Part shown: piece after piece, positions 47,980-60,551 of the stretch
Layout: every line of letters begins with the position of its first letter
Position numbering within the stretch: the stretch's first letter is position 1
Assembly (NCBI GenBank): GCA_947179155.2
Contig: OX359264.1
Span: 56,289,202-56,353,201, forward strand
Source of the DNA: Hedera helix
Lineage: Eukaryota; Streptophyta; Magnoliopsida; Apiales; Araliaceae
Reading direction: 5' to 3'
Length of the DNA stretch: 64,000 nucleotides
Translations under genes and position numbers: made by a program
Notes under the pieces: model-generated
What the model saw: only the letters and a program-made list of their open reading frames with translations
What the model was told of the DNA's origin: nothing
Database searches by the model: none

Positions 47980-48391
47980 ATGGGTTTGTTTTCAAAACCT
48001 AAAACTCGCTCAGTACCCTCATTTTACCCTCCATTCATCTACCTCTTCTTTGCCTTCTTCTCTGTCATTATCTTCATCCTTTTTCAGGTTCATCCCTCCC
48101 TCTATATCTATATATATGCATGTCTATATAGATTTAATTATGTTTGGTTAACAGTAATTTGTGACATTATATCGAACAAGAGTCATACACACGACCTCAC
48201 ATTCTTCCTATATCTTATGTACAGTCTATATAAGCTCATCTGTCTTTCTATATGTTTTAGTATCTATATAATTAAGATCTATATATAGTTATTGATGTCT
48301 ATGGATCAGTCCAGCCAACACATCACAAATACGTTGGGATCAGTCCCGTATATATACACGCATCCAATTTGTATCCCACTACGTACTATTC

Positions 48392-48463
<72 letters not shown>

Positions 48464-51400
48464 TGGGTCCATTAGGATTAAGACCTTTGGTTCAACGCAT
48501 GCTTAAATCACTGTATGTAAATGTAGATTCTTTGATCTGTGGCATAGATCCCTTTGGGATCCCCATCAGCTTTATATATATATAAATGTATTATGAGTAT
48601 ATATTTATATATTATATGTTGTAGTGCTAGTAGTAAATCGGTTAATTATGGCATTTAATCAACCAGGTGAACAGTTTAGTATCTGAGACCAAAACCATAG
48701 CAGGTCACAACTTAGAACCAACACCATGGCATATATTCCCTCCCAAGATCGACGAAGAAACCGGATACACAAAAGCTTCCAAGATTCTACAATGCTCTTA
48801 TCTCAAGTGTGGACGAAGCAGCATCAACCTTCCATCTCAAAAGCAACGGTCTCAATCGAGTAGTAAACAAGGCGAGACCTGCCCTGAATTCTATAGATGG
48901 ATACATCATGACCTGGAGCCCTGGTCAAAGTCTCGAATATCATTAGCCCATTTGATGGAAGCTAAGAATTCTGCTGCATTTCGTGTTGTAATTATTGGGG
49001 GCAAACTTTATGTGGATTCTTATTATGCTTGTGTGCAAAGCCGGTCTATTTTTACAGTCTGGGGTCTGGTGCAGCTCTTAAGGAGGTATCCTGGGAGGGT
49101 TCCGGATGTGGACTTGATGTTTGATTGCATGGACAAGCCCATTATTAATCGGACTGAGCATGCATCAATGCCTTTGCCTCTGTTTCACTATTGCACCACA
49201 CCTGATCACTTTGATATCCCGTTTCCTGATTGGTCTTTCTGGGGCTGGTGAGAATCATAATCCTAATTATCTAATTAGTTTATTCTATTACTTGCATAAA
49301 ATATACCTGTAGAATTCTTGTTTCAATAATGGGTGTGTACATACATTTTGGATCAGGCGAAGTTATATATAGGGGAAGTTAGCTTTGATATTTCCTACTT
49401 TATTTCTGTTGCTTTCTGAGATGGATTGGATAATATGTTGATGACATGAATGATTAGGAATGATTAGTATGCATTTTTTTTTCCTTTGAGTTGCCACTTG
49501 CCAGCCAGTCTAAACAGTTAGCAGAAGACTAAATCATAGACTAAACCGAATCCGTACAGTCATAATGTTCTAGTTTGGTATATAGGGGAAGGTGTCACAT
49601 GTCAGGGATTAAATTTAATTGTCGAATGAACAAAATAAATTACATTGATGCAAGTTACACGAGAATGTCGTAAATTATGGAAGTCTGGAGTGACTTGTCA
49701 TTTAAATTCATCTGATAGATAGATGGATCTGTAGTTACTGTTATTATAATTGGAATTGCTGCTTGGATAGATGTAGGCAAGTGTGATATGGATACCTTAG
49801 GCTATGCATACCTGAGTGTGATTGATCTGTATTGAGCAGCATTAGTGTTATTGATTCCCTTACAGGTCAGAGATAAATATATCACCATGGGATGAAGAAT
49901 TCAAAAACATTAAACGAGGCTCACAATCAAAAAGTTGGAAAAAGAAGTTTCCTTATGCATATTGGAAGGGAAATCCAGATGTTGTTTCTCCTCTTCGAAT
50001 GGAGTTGCTTCAATGTAATGACTCGCAGCAGTGGGGAGCACAAATCATGCGTCAGGTTTATGATTTTGATATTTATCCTGGATTTGGACCCTTTTTAAAA
50101 TCAAAATTGATTTTGTAATACCAAAACTACAGAAAGGGAATAATTGAGTTTCTTTGTTCTTTTCCCCCCTTCTTTTTATAATGATTTACAGGATTGGTTA
50201 GAGGAAGTAAAAAGTGGGTTTGCAAAGTCTAAACTGTCAAATCAGTGTAATCATCGGTAAGTTACTTTTACAAGTCAGATGTGAGTCTTTTTTAGTGATA
50301 CTTGCTGTCAAAGATAACTGTTAATGCAAATGCAATTGATCATCTTAATTGGCGCCTAGTGATATTTTCATTGATCTTATTAATAGTTGTACGGGGCTTC
50401 TGCTACCTATGCAGGTATAAGATCTATGCCGAAGGTTATGCTTGGTCCGTAAGTTTGAAATATATTCTGTCTTGTGGTTCTCTTCCGTTAATAATAACTC
50501 CACAGTATGAAGAATTCTTTAGCCGTGGCCTCATTCCAAAGAAAAACTACTGGCCAATATCTCGTTTTAATTTATGCCCATCAATAAAGTTTGCTGTTGA
50601 CTGGGGTAATGCACACCTACGTGAGGTATGATTTCACCATTTCTACTTTCATGTTTGCTTTTGTGATCTATTTTGTTGCTTCAACATTGGCTGATGCAAG
50701 CTGGTTACCTGAACTATATTGACTCTTAACTCGGTTGCATTCTTAGTCATACTAATTGCTACAAGATTAAAGTAGTAGAGCAGTACAAGTGATTTTCTCA
50801 AACTTGGGAAAAAGGGAGCAGGAATTTGACAGGGTTTTGGGCGCAGGAGTTGAAGTGAAAATGATATTACAATGTTGGTAGTAATGAATATCTTAATTTG
50901 AGATCAAAGCAACGAACTAGAAATGCATAGAAATAAAGAAGAAAAGAAAAGGAGATAGTTATTTAAAATTTGGAGTAAAAACTAGGATATTCCAATTCTG
51001 AGTCATATATGTACTGTTTCAATACCATATGGCATATGCCTGTTAATGTTCTGCATATATTTTGCTGAATTGAGCGAAAGTTATGCAAGAAATCGATAAA
51101 AAGATAGTTGATGAAATATATTTTCCTTTCTGAATTTGATTGATAGGCTGAGGCAATAGGAAAAGGAGCTCAAGATTTCATGGAAAGTATAAGCACAGAT
51201 CGCATATATGATTACATGTATCATCTCTTAACAGAATACTCAAAACTGCTGGACTTCAAGCCTACCCGGCCTTCATCTGCTCTAGAAGTATGTTCCGATT
51301 CTCTACTTTGCTTCGCTGACGAAAAGCAGAGATTTTTTTTGGAAAGATCGACTACATTCCCTTCTTCAACGCCTCCATGCAAACTCCAGCCTGCGGATAG

Positions 51401-51464
51401 TAATCTTATCAATAGTTGGATAGAAAACAAGAGAAAAGTTATTCAGGAATCTCAAGTTATTTAG
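47980..51464 (+). CDS. Rumi/CAP10-like O-glucosyltransferase (DUF821), type II membrane protein
   Basis: Six exons: 47980-48087, 48667-49247, 49866-50055, 50192-50256, 50415-50625, 51147-51464. They join in frame to 490 residues. A short basic N-terminus precedes one membrane anchor (about residues 15-36, PPFIYLFFAFFSVIIFILF). The lumenal domain has the family blocks in order: CPEFYRWIHHDL, the LYVDSYYACVQSRSIFTVWG and LLRRYPGRVPDVDLMFDC region, PYAYWKGNPDV, then YKIYAEGYAWSVSLKYILSC and SIKFAVDWGN. Animal members such as Rumi add glucose to Ser/Thr in EGF repeats; plant substrates are not established, so Golgi or ER glycosylation is inferred. MGLFSK at 47980 was chosen because no earlier in-frame ATG exists and it precedes the anchor. 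Intron 1 holds a long TA microsatellite. Confidence 0.88.
48395..48461. repeat. (AT)n microsatellite in intron 1 of the glucosyltransferase gene
   Basis: About 33 uninterrupted AT units. It is likely to be length-polymorphic. Confidence 0.95.
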
Positions 51465-52589
51465 TAGCTGAACACAGACAATTGAAATAGTTTTTCTTTC
51501 TTAAGTAAGTTGTGAATGTAGTACCAGAGCACTTGAGGGGATCTGCCTTGGGAGGGAGTTGATTTTTGGAGGGATTTTAATTTAGTAGCCTAAAAAATAT
51601 TATAATTTCGGGAGATAGAATAAAAGTGTAAATATACATAATTTTGGCCATTTATAATTTTGAGAAACATAGTTTTTAGTTTTTTTTTTTTTTAATCTCA
51701 ATTTTCAGTAAATTTCATTTCCCTACTTGATCTAAACTAAAAATTATGCAATAATAATTTGGTGACAAAAGAATACCTGGTTGCGGACATTTTGCCATAT
51801 TATTTTGTAAGCCTGTTTTGTAAAATTATGTCAATGCTCAAAAATATGTTTGGGGATGAGAGGAAGGGATGGCCTTGGCCTTGTGTGGCGAATAGGAATC
51901 GGACAAAATATATTGAATTTCTCTTTGGTTCTAAAGAACGTATGGAGTAGGGATGGATTTGTGCACATTTTTGTGCGGTGGAGGACATAGAGCATATCAT
52001 ACAGACTACAGAGGCAGGCAGGCAGGCAGCCTTCCTCATCGGTTGGCTTTTAGTTGCCCAACCATTCCGTTCTTATATTTTTTTATTAATTTATTTTAAA
52101 AGATAACTTTAAAGAAAAATTAACATAAATTAAGGTAATTAAATAAAAAAATATGAGTATAAATTTATTTTTTATTTACCTTTGCATAAATATGCATACT
52201 AATTGTTTTAATTAATTTCTGAGTTTGTAGCGCGAGAATGAATCATTTATTTATATGATTTAAATATAAATTAATTTAAAATTTTATATAATTAATTTAA
52301 AATGAAAGGAATAATTATTAATAGCATTTTATACTTTAGATTATAAAATGCCACCACTAATAATAAAGATTTTCCATCACAATGATTAAAATAAATTATA
52401 GTGTCATAGATTAGATTAGCCACGAGACAAAATCCAGAACCACATTTTAATAAAGCACCGATCTTCCCCCACCACCCTTTTCATTCATTCATTCTCATCT
52501 CCCGTATCTGAAATTTGTTCAATTAGTGTCCTAAAATCCTAATTGACCCTCAAAGGTCTAACACGGACTCTTCCTTTCTATAAACCAAA
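51465..52589. other. Interval between the glucosyltransferase and PDX1 genes
   Basis: No gene seen. A short tandem GGCA run is at about 52010-52030. The last 150 bases before PDX1 are CT-rich and leader-like (CCCCCACCACCC). No clear promoter element can be assigned. Confidence 0.5.
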
Positions 52590-53522
52590 ATGGCTGAAAC
52601 TGGTGTCGTAACAGTCTACGGAAATAGTGCAATCACCGAAACCACTAAAAAATCAACCTTCTCCGTCAAAGTAGGCCTGGCCCAAATGCTCCGCGGCGGC
52701 GTTATCATGGACGTCGTTAACGCTGATCAGGCCCGCATCGCAGAAGAAGCCGGAGCCTGTGCAGTCATGGCCCTCGAACGCGTACCCGCCGACATCCGGG
52801 CTCAAGGTGGCGTGGCCCGAATGTCCGACCCACAACTAATCAAGGAAATCAAACAAGCCGTCACCATTCCGGTCATGGCCAAGGCCCGGATCGGGCACTT
52901 TGTGGAGGCCCAAATCCTCGAAGTCATTGGTGTAGATTACGTCGACGAAAGTGAGGTGTTAACGTTAGCCGACGACCAGAACCATATCAACAAGCACAAT
53001 TTTAGGATTCCGTTCGTCTGTGGCTGCCGGAACCTCGGCGAAGCCCTCCGGCGGATCCGAGAAGGCGCCGCCATGATTCGCACAAAAGGGGAGGCCGGGA
53101 CCGGGAACATAATCGAAGCGGTTCGCCACGTGCGGTCCGTTATGGGGGACATTAGGGTTTTGAGGAACATGGATGATGATGAAGTTTTCACTTTCGCCAA
53201 GAAAATTGCGGCGCCTTACGATTTGGTGATGCAGACGAAGCAGCTGGGGCGCCTACCAGTGGTGCATTTTGCGGCCGGCGGCGTTGCGACGCCGGCTGAT
53301 GCCGCCCTTATGATGCAACTGGGTTGCGATGGGGTTTTTGTCGGCTCGGGTGTTTTCAAAAGTGGGGATCCGGCAAGGCGGGCACGGGCGATTGTTCAGG
53401 CGGTTACCCATTATAGTGATCCGGATGTGCTGGCGGAGGTGAGCTGCGGGTTGGGGGAAGCTATGGTGGGGATTAATTTGAATGATGATAAGGTTGAAAG
53501 GTACGCGAATCGGTCAGAGTAG
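52590..53522 (+). CDS. PDX1: PDX1, pyridoxal 5'-phosphate synthase subunit
   Basis: One exon, 310 residues, the normal plant length. With the PDX2 glutaminase it makes pyridoxal 5'-phosphate (vitamin B6) directly from ribose 5-phosphate, glyceraldehyde 3-phosphate and glutamine-derived ammonia in the cytosol. It should fold as a (beta/alpha)8 barrel in a dodecamer. The two active-site lysines are present: Lys98 in PVMAKARIGHF, which binds the ribose phosphate, and Lys166 in IRTKGEAGTGN, which takes over the intermediate. Asp41 in MDVVNAD and the phosphate-binding GCDGVFVGSGVF are also kept. I see no sign of the catalytic losses that mark PDX1.2-type pseudoenzymes. Plant PDX1.1 and PDX1.3 also lack introns. 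The frame is GC-rich against an AT-rich background. Confidence 0.95.
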   Translation: MAETGVVTVYGNSAITETTKKSTFSVKVGLAQMLRGGVIMDVVNADQARIAEEAGACAVMALERVPADIRAQGGVARMSDPQLIKEIKQAVTIPVMAKARIGHFVEAQILEVIGVDYVDESEVLTLADDQNHINKHNFRIPFVCGCRNLGEALRRIREGAAMIRTKGEAGTGNIIEAVRHVRSVMGDIRVLRNMDDDEVFTFAKKIAAPYDLVMQTKQLGRLPVVHFAAGGVATPADAALMMQLGCDGVFVGSGVFKSGDPARRARAIVQAVTHYSDPDVLAEVSCGLGEAMVGINLNDDKVERYANRSE

Positions 53523-53684
53523 TTGAAATTTTAATTGATCTACTTGGTGTTGATTCTCACCAAAAGTTTTAATCTTTTTCAAGTTATTGGTTGTCTCTGT
53601 TAGTTTCTGTGTTGCAGAGTGTTATGGAAGGGTTTTGGGATGGATTTTCATTTCTGATTGTAGAAATAATTTATTTTTTTAAGT

Positions 53685-53740
53685 ATCATGTTGCAGTGAT
53701 ATTATCATGTTGCAGTGATATTATCATGTTGCAGTGATAT
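53685..53740. repeat. 19-bp tandem repeat, about three copies
   Basis: ATCATGTTGCAGTGATATT is repeated nearly three times without change, about 160 bases past the PDX1 stop and probably in its 3' untranslated region. Confidence 0.9.
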
Positions 53741-54300
53741 GTTATAGTTCTTGGCTTTGAAGATGACAGTAGCCAGTTGGATAGATTTATATGAACTTGA
53801 TAGAATGAATGAAAATGGTTAAAATCTTCAGATGATCTGGTTTTTAATGTATTGGTTATTTTCAAATCTATGAGCTACTATTTCTCCCATTATTTATGTG
53901 AGAGATTATATTTTGTTAACTGCATCTTCTTAACTTCTTTAGCCTGTTTCTTGATTCTTCTGGAGATGTTTGGAGCACTTGGAATCTTTGGTTTTGATAT
54001 TTATGTCCATTTTTTTTATTATGATTGGAAAGGTAGTATATTTGCTATATTCAGAATGGAAGAGCATTGAGGCTAGCTTTTGATTTCCATTTATAAACTT
54101 GGTTTTGCTTTTTAATCCTTTTTTTGGACTGTTTTCTTGTATGATCTTCTTGCTCAATTCTACTTTCTGGCTGTCAACTTATCCTTTGAATCAGATTATT
54201 AATTGGTGCACATAGCTCTTATATCGGATAACATTTAGGTGAACTTTACCATCATACCACTACTTTTGTTATTGGCATATCAGAATAGTTTGGTTACATA

Positions 54301-54517
54301 CTCCCTTCATCTGGAAATGAGACTTCCATTTGGCTTTTTGACTTTCGATATGCATTCTAAGTTTTGCCTTAGACACACTTAAAGATGTTTTTTAGTGATT
54401 AATTCTAAGATATCATATGGAAAAATTTGTTGAAATTAATTATGTTTAATTTAAGTGTGTCCTTAGCAAATTATGCACGAGGAAAAGTCAAATGGGACTC
54501 TTAATTCAATGAGGAGG
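54301..54517. mobile_element. Stowaway-like MITE
   Basis: 217 bp flanked by TA on both sides. The left end CTCCCTTCATCTGGAAATGA pairs with the right end TTAATTCAATGAGGAGG, and inner arms CCTTAGACACACTTA and TAAGTGTGTCCTTAG match perfectly as inverted copies. The CTCCCT-type end and TA target fit Tc1/mariner Stowaway. Confidence 0.85.
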
Positions 54518-54519
54518 TA

Positions 54520-57500
54520 ATGTGATTGTGTCTGATATTTGTATAGCTATAGTTACCCACCAGTTTTTTCCTTAGGAATTTTGTTTTAGAGTAAATAGTG
54601 ATAAATTCCTCTGCGATTGTTTTTATCTCTATAAGATATTTAATATAATGGAGTGAACTCTTACTTAGATATAACTAGACAAGTCTCAACATTGTTTAAA
54701 CTATAGGAGTATGGCTTGGTTAACTGGCATAGTGAGTCCCATGGTTATGATTTTAAAGCGTGCGAATTATGTAAATTATGAATTTATGATACTGTCAGAT
54801 ACATGATTAACTAAAAAAATGAATGTTGTTATAACTACACTGAGAACCAACAACCAAGTCAAAGCTTGAATAACAACATTGTGGCATTCACTCTAATTCA
54901 CTCCTACCAATCCTTGGGTAAACCGATCCCTCTCTCCTCTTTACCTTGCTTCCTCTTCCTACCGAATATACTATTTGTCTTCATATCTTTGTAGCGTATT
55001 CATCATTTCTTTGTAGCTTATTGGCTAGTGACATAATATTTTGGATATTTGTAATAAGCTATAAGCTTTATGGCTATGTACTTCATATCTGGATATGCCT
55101 GATCCTGTTCGTGCATCTTAAGAATCCTTGTGTTTGTGCATTTGAAGAGTTCTTGTTTTTGCAGGATAATTGCAAATTATTTTAAATTCCAAGTTTGTCA
55201 CAGCAGTCAAGCTTCCTTAAGAATTGCAAGTTATTTTAAATTCTCTTGAAGCTGTTGATTCCCTATTATGTTGGAGACTATGCAGTAACTCAAGAAAGAG
55301 TATAATCATTTTGGCAGTATCTATATTATTAGGTTTATCTTAAATCAATGTTTTTTTTCTCTAGAATAATCAATTTTTTAGTACTTTAATAGTTGGTGTT
55401 AGAGTAATTTTAGTTTATAGAATGGTCTAAAGAGACCCTAGGAGTGTTGAGAGTTTCATTCTGTCAGTTGAGGCATTTTGGATGCAGTCATGTGTCAATG
55501 TCAAGTTCTAACGTCTGCATTTATTATCCAAGTTGACTAGGTTCTAAGATCTGACATAAGCGCTTCTTGTACCCTTCTGTAGGCAGAATTGAATTGAATC
55601 TCTTTTGACCCTATTGTAGGTTATTCGAACTCTAATTGCTGCATGTTCAAGGATTTGATATTGCTAAGATCACTCCAAACATGTGCTGAGGTGGACTCCT
55701 CACAATCTCTCCCATTCACTCAAATTCCCTGCATTCATTCCACATATTCTTCATTTTTCTGTGTAATCTCTTGGCAGGACCACATCATATTTCTACACTT
55801 ATAGCCTGCCTATCAAATCTACTTTGACCCCTACTTCTTCTAAACATAAAAAAAATGAAGAAACGGCTGGAAGCAGTTAAAACTTCTATCTTGAATGAGC
55901 TTTTCTCCAGAATTTAGAATATGGAAATATCTGTTCCCAGAGTCATTTGCAGTTATAACTAGTAAAGGTGCAATTGTGCTCTTGCGTGGATTAGTTTGCG
56001 GGAGCCCACCACCCTCTTAAGTGGATGACGCAATTAAGTGCCTCTTTCCTGTGTCCCTCTTCAGGTTTTTTATATCCTCGTGTTCTACATCATCTTGTTA
56101 CCTTAGCTGATATCTTTATGCTAAAAAACACGCAAAGCCAGAAACTTGAGAGGTGAGATGTCATTAGGGTCTGGAGTTGTGGGGTTCCGGCAGCCTAGGG
56201 AGATGTTCAAACCAGGGTTGTTCTGAGGGCCCGGACACTACAAAGCATCAACATATAACCTACTGCTGTTCGTCTTCAGCATGTGAAAAACTATTGGAAG
56301 CTGTAGACTCTAAATTACGGGGCACTCCTATTTATCCTAGAATCTGTCTTTGAGATGCAAGAGTTTAATGCATGGTGGAGTTTGTAATTTATAAGCCTAT
56401 TTCTCTTGAGGACTCACTGTTGTAACCGTCTTTCAGTGTCGTGGCATATCTTCTCAACTTCTATTAGATTCTTCAAATATTATTCACGACAGCAGTGATG
56501 CAGTATACGTGTAGAGCTAAATGCACAAGTAATATGTGTGTGAAGCAGAGTCCTTTGAAACACAAATAGCATATTCTTGCAGTTTTTAAGAATTTGTTTT
56601 CTGGGGGATGGATACAAGTGTGTACTGGGTTTATGTTTCTCCTGGGGAACTGACTATGTTATTCATTGATACCCAAATCCTTTATTTACAGTAACCTGTT
56701 TCCTTTGTTCTTGATTTTATATTTTGTTGGATTATGTTTCATCTTTCTGGTTCTTGATTTGAGCTATACCATCTTTCCCTTCTGCTGGTAAAGGGATAAA
56801 AACTAAAAAAAATAAAATTACGGGTTTTTTCTTATGATAAGGTTTAGATCGGGTATCATGCCTCATTTCTCCGTCTGAAAATTTATCATTTGAGGGTAAG
56901 AATATGGGTGAACTTCTTTTCTAACAAAAGATCGATTATAATAAAATAAGAGGGTTACGGAGGTGTTGGTTATGTTTGTATGATAGTTCATATAATTATA
57001 TGCGGTGTTACTTATTTTCTTTTTCGTTTTTGTCGTAAAATAAAGACAATTGATATTAACAGGACAATGGCCAATAAAGATGGACATAGGACAATTTTAT
57101 TTTTTTAGACAATTTTACCCTTATTATTAAATTGGGGATAAAGTCGACACTGTTTCGTAAAGGCCAATAAAGCGAAGTCGGAGAAGTTGGAAAATGCACT
57201 ACAAAAATATCGTGGATCAGATGTTGGCGGCAAAGGTAAATGGTAATTGTGGCATGGACTATATATGGCTCAACAAACCTGATCTCTTTTCAACGTTTTA
57301 ATTACTCTGTTCTTTTATCTATTTCACCGGCATGATATGGTGTATCAATTTGATAAGGTAGGGACTAATTAGTTAAAAATTTCTTCTTTTTATAGGAGCT
57401 TGGGAGATAATGATTTGTGATAATCAATTTTCATTTAGTTTACGCATGCATATTGAGTTGGAATTATTTATATTTTTACGAGTTCAACTAATGACAACTA

Positions 57501-58059
57501 CGACAAGATAGTCGGGCGGACAATTACTCAATTTGCAATTGAGGGGGGGAGGGGGGACGGTCCAACATCTCCTAAAAACTAAGGGTAATATGTATTTGGG
57601 CTTTGGTATTGAATTTTATTAATGTATTAAAACTCATGAACTTATGTTATAGGAATTAGGGTTTTTTAATTATTATAAATATATTATTTAAGATGTGGAT
57701 CATTGTAGAATGTGCGAGACTGTTAAATAAATATATTAGACAAGCAGGACTAGCTGAATAACTTTGTATGTTCTTATTTTTCTATTCTTTTTTATTTTTA
57801 TTTTTTGTGATTGTTGTATGATTCAATCTTAAAATCTGATACATTGAGTCTGTATTATGAAGAAATTTTACCAATACATACACCTACAAATTTAATCATT
57901 TATGAATTTAAGTGCTCGTAACATATTATCTTCCCTTAAGAATAGTGGAAGACTTTCGGCATATGGCTGAATGTTACTATTAATGTTAAATTCTGGACGT
58001 GAGCCGAAATCACCCGGTCGGTTAGCCCAAAACGCGTCATCAATGGAGAGCCCAAATTA
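54520..58059. other. 3.5-kb gene-free interval
   Basis: No exons or known repeats recognised. From about 54880 to 56760 the base composition is more balanced than usual for intergenic DNA here, but all frames are broken by stops and no protein family shows. A G-rich run (GGGGGGAGGGGGGACGG) is at about 57542. Confidence 0.45.
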
Positions 58060-58654
58060 TGTTGGAATAAAAGATATTTGATCAAGTAAATACTGAAAAT
58101 AATAACACAATGATTTACGTGGAAACCCAATACGGGAAAAACCACGGGTGATATGCTAGAAATCCACTAGAAAGATATTGGAAGTGTTACAACATAGCGA
58201 TTTATAACGAGACACAACAATGTTTCTTCATACACGTGGTGTACATCTCTACCCTTCGATATTTACCGACGTGTATGAATGATGTTTGTGTGCCCACGTT
58301 GTGTATTACAATAACTCTGTGTATATCGGTGTGCGTTGGAGTGTGATCAAGATGGAGTATTCCGGTCTAATATTTGATGTAATGGAGAAGATTGTCTATT
58401 CTCTCTCTTGCTTGTGTGATGATGTTTCTCTATAGATAATAATCTCTTGCTCTTCTTCATTTTCTTTTATAGTAACCCACCTCCTTGTCTGACCACCTCT
58501 TTCCTCATCTAACATTAAATTACTGGAAAGATATTATGGTGATGTCCCACTGTCCAAAAATCTCCCTGATAAGTCTTATTCTTATTTCTCTACTAACTTG
58601 ACTTTAAAAGATATTTAAATGGTGAGTCATGGTCCAAATATTTACATCCTAACA
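58060..58654 (-). mobile_element. Solo LTR related to the copia element, about 595 bp
   Basis: Starts TGTTGGAATAAAAG and ends CATCCTAACA. Near its left end it shares TTTACGTGGAAACCCAA, GGGAAAAACCACGGG and AGAAATCCACTA, in the same order and spacing, with the LTRs of the copia element at 22484-27671; the rest is diverged. By that comparison it lies in the same orientation. No internal retrotransposon sequence adjoins it. The 5-bp flanks (AATTA, GTTAC) do not match, so either the ends are slightly misplaced or the duplication has decayed. Confidence 0.65.
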
Positions 58655-59115
58655 GTTACCATTGATAAAAGGTGATTGTTGGTTGCCGGAGATGGCGGCT
58701 GATGAATTGATAAAAGTGGTGACAGGACGTTAGTTTGGAGATTGGTCTTCTCTTGCCACTCGCTATTACTGGACTTTGCGGAACAAGTGTCGAGTTTATT
58801 TTTAAATTACACTAATAGTAATGAAACAATAAATAAAGGGAATTGATATTTTTGTAATATTTTACTCACATGAAAATATATTTTACTTACTATTAATATG
58901 AACATGGCCGGCCCTATAGCATAAAAAAAAAAAAAAAAAAAAAAATTGGGCTTTAGGCCCCATTTCAAATTATGCTCAAATTTTTAAACACCATAAATAA
59001 CTCTTGTAAAAAATATCTTATAAAAATATAAGCTCAATCGATTTTTTAGGGTCCATAGTCCAATTCAAATATTAAACACCCAAAAAAATTCTCATATAAA
59101 TAAAAAATATTAATA

Positions 59116-59380
59116 CTCTCTCCGTCCCAAAATAAATGTCATCCATTGACTTTTGCAGTCAAATTGACTATTTTTAAAATTAATAATTAAATATATATAT
59201 TTAGATTTTTAAAAAAGTAAACATTGAGATTAGTATTAAAGTTTATGTAGTTTATAATTTTTATAGGTTTTTTACATATATATATTAAATAATAATAAGA
59301 TATATTGATTTAAAAAATGGTCAATTTGACCATAAAAGTCAATAAATGATGTACCAAACATAGAAGGCCTTATGTAGGAG
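59116..59380. mobile_element. Stowaway MITE, worn right end
   Basis: TA then CTCTCTCCGTCCCAAAATAA at the left; AAAAGTCAATAAATGATG and then GTAGGAG|TA at the right. Paired TTGACTTTTGCAGTCAA-like motifs lie inside. The right terminus is shorter in homology than the left. Confidence 0.65.
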
Positions 59381-59575
59381 TATGGCTTTAAACCTCAAGC
59401 TACCCCTGCATGTGAGTAAAACGTTGTGAAAATATCAATTTTCCTTCCGAAAATATCAATCCTCTAAATAAATTATTGTTTTACAAATGAGATTCTAGAC
59501 TCTAGACCCGCAAACAAACAAACATGTGTGCAATTTAAAAAAGAAATAGAAAAGAAAAATAAGAAAATAGAATAG

Positions 59576-59869
59576 GTTGGTATTGCTGGATTGCCTGCTG
59601 ATGAAATAATGAAGAAAACCAAAATAAAGGAAGACATTTGGACTCTAGTTTGGAATGAAGAGTTTGTGTTCCCATTGACTGCTCCTGAACTGGCTCTACT
59701 TCGCATTGAAGTACACGAGTACGATATGCCAGTGAAATATGATTTTGCTGGCCAAACTTGTCTGCCTGATTCTGAAATAAGGCCAGGGATTCGTGCAGTC
59801 CCTCTTTGTGACCGCAAAGGAGTGAATTTACCCTCGGTGGGATTGCTCATGCGGTTTGAGTTTATCTGA
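59576..59869 (+). pseudogene. Orphan last exon of phosphoinositide-specific phospholipase C
   Basis: After an acceptor-like AATAG|GTTGG the frame reads into GLPADEIMKKTK, WTLVWNEEFVFPLTAPELAL, RIEVHEYDMPVKYDFAGQTC and IRAVPLCDRKG, ending LLMRFEFI and TGA. That is the C-terminal half of the C2 domain of plant PI-PLC, its usual last exon, with no frameshift. The X and Y catalytic barrel exons are not found in the 5 kb upstream, and the flanks hold a MITE and a solo LTR. I call it a gene fragment. It could be spliced onto something else, but I see no partner. Confidence 0.8.
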
Positions 59870-60344
59870 ATTTTTCTTTTGCTACCACTTAGTTCACTTG
59901 TATATTTTAGTTGAACCACTCCAAAATTAATCACCATTCTATGGCTGTGTGGTTATCATCTGTTCTAGGAGATTGTATACTTATACAATCTTCAATCAAA
60001 ATTTGTACATTTTGTTTCGATGGTCTTGTTTTATCAGATTCTAGGGTCTCTCTTTGGTGCTTGTGTTTGTTAGAGGTAGGAAACTTAAGAGATGAATTGA
60101 ATCGTTTTGAAGTTCCCGGAATTTTAATCGGTAAGGTTCACACTTTGTTGTACAGCACAGTTATGGCGACAAACTACTAGAGCTTGATTTCCTATATTTT
60201 TTCTTATCAGTTCATGGTGTCTGTGCAGTATTTATTACCTGTTTAGAAGGCTATACTTCTGGTACATGTCACCAATGTAAGCGTACCATATTTGAGAATG
60301 TTGATAGGAAACAGAAAGATGATTCCAATCCCCCATTTTACTCC

Positions 60345-60346
<2 letters not shown>

Positions 60347-60401
<55 letters not shown>
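60347..60401. repeat. (TA)n microsatellite
   Basis: About 27 TA units, followed by TCAGCTTGTTTGGTGGC. Nearly the same tail (TCAGTTTGTTTGGTGGC) follows a second TA tract ending at about 60712. Confidence 0.9.
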
Positions 60402-60404
<3 letters not shown>

Positions 60405-60551
60405 CTTGTTTGGTGGCCTTCCCGTATTCTATTATTTTTTGGATTTTACTTCAGTTTGTTTTATTTTTGTTGTAATTAATGCATGTTATTATAATGCCAT
60501 AATTAGATTAATATTAGGACACTAAATGTGTGATTATTGTATTATATATAT

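Noticed and set aside
57193..57206. CACTACAAAAATAT as a CACTA transposon end
   Set aside because: A single occurrence with no inverted partner or 3-bp duplication nearby.
59473..59937. 154-residue minus-strand frame over the PLC exon
   Set aside because: Antisense of the C2-domain frame, which matches a known family on the plus strand.
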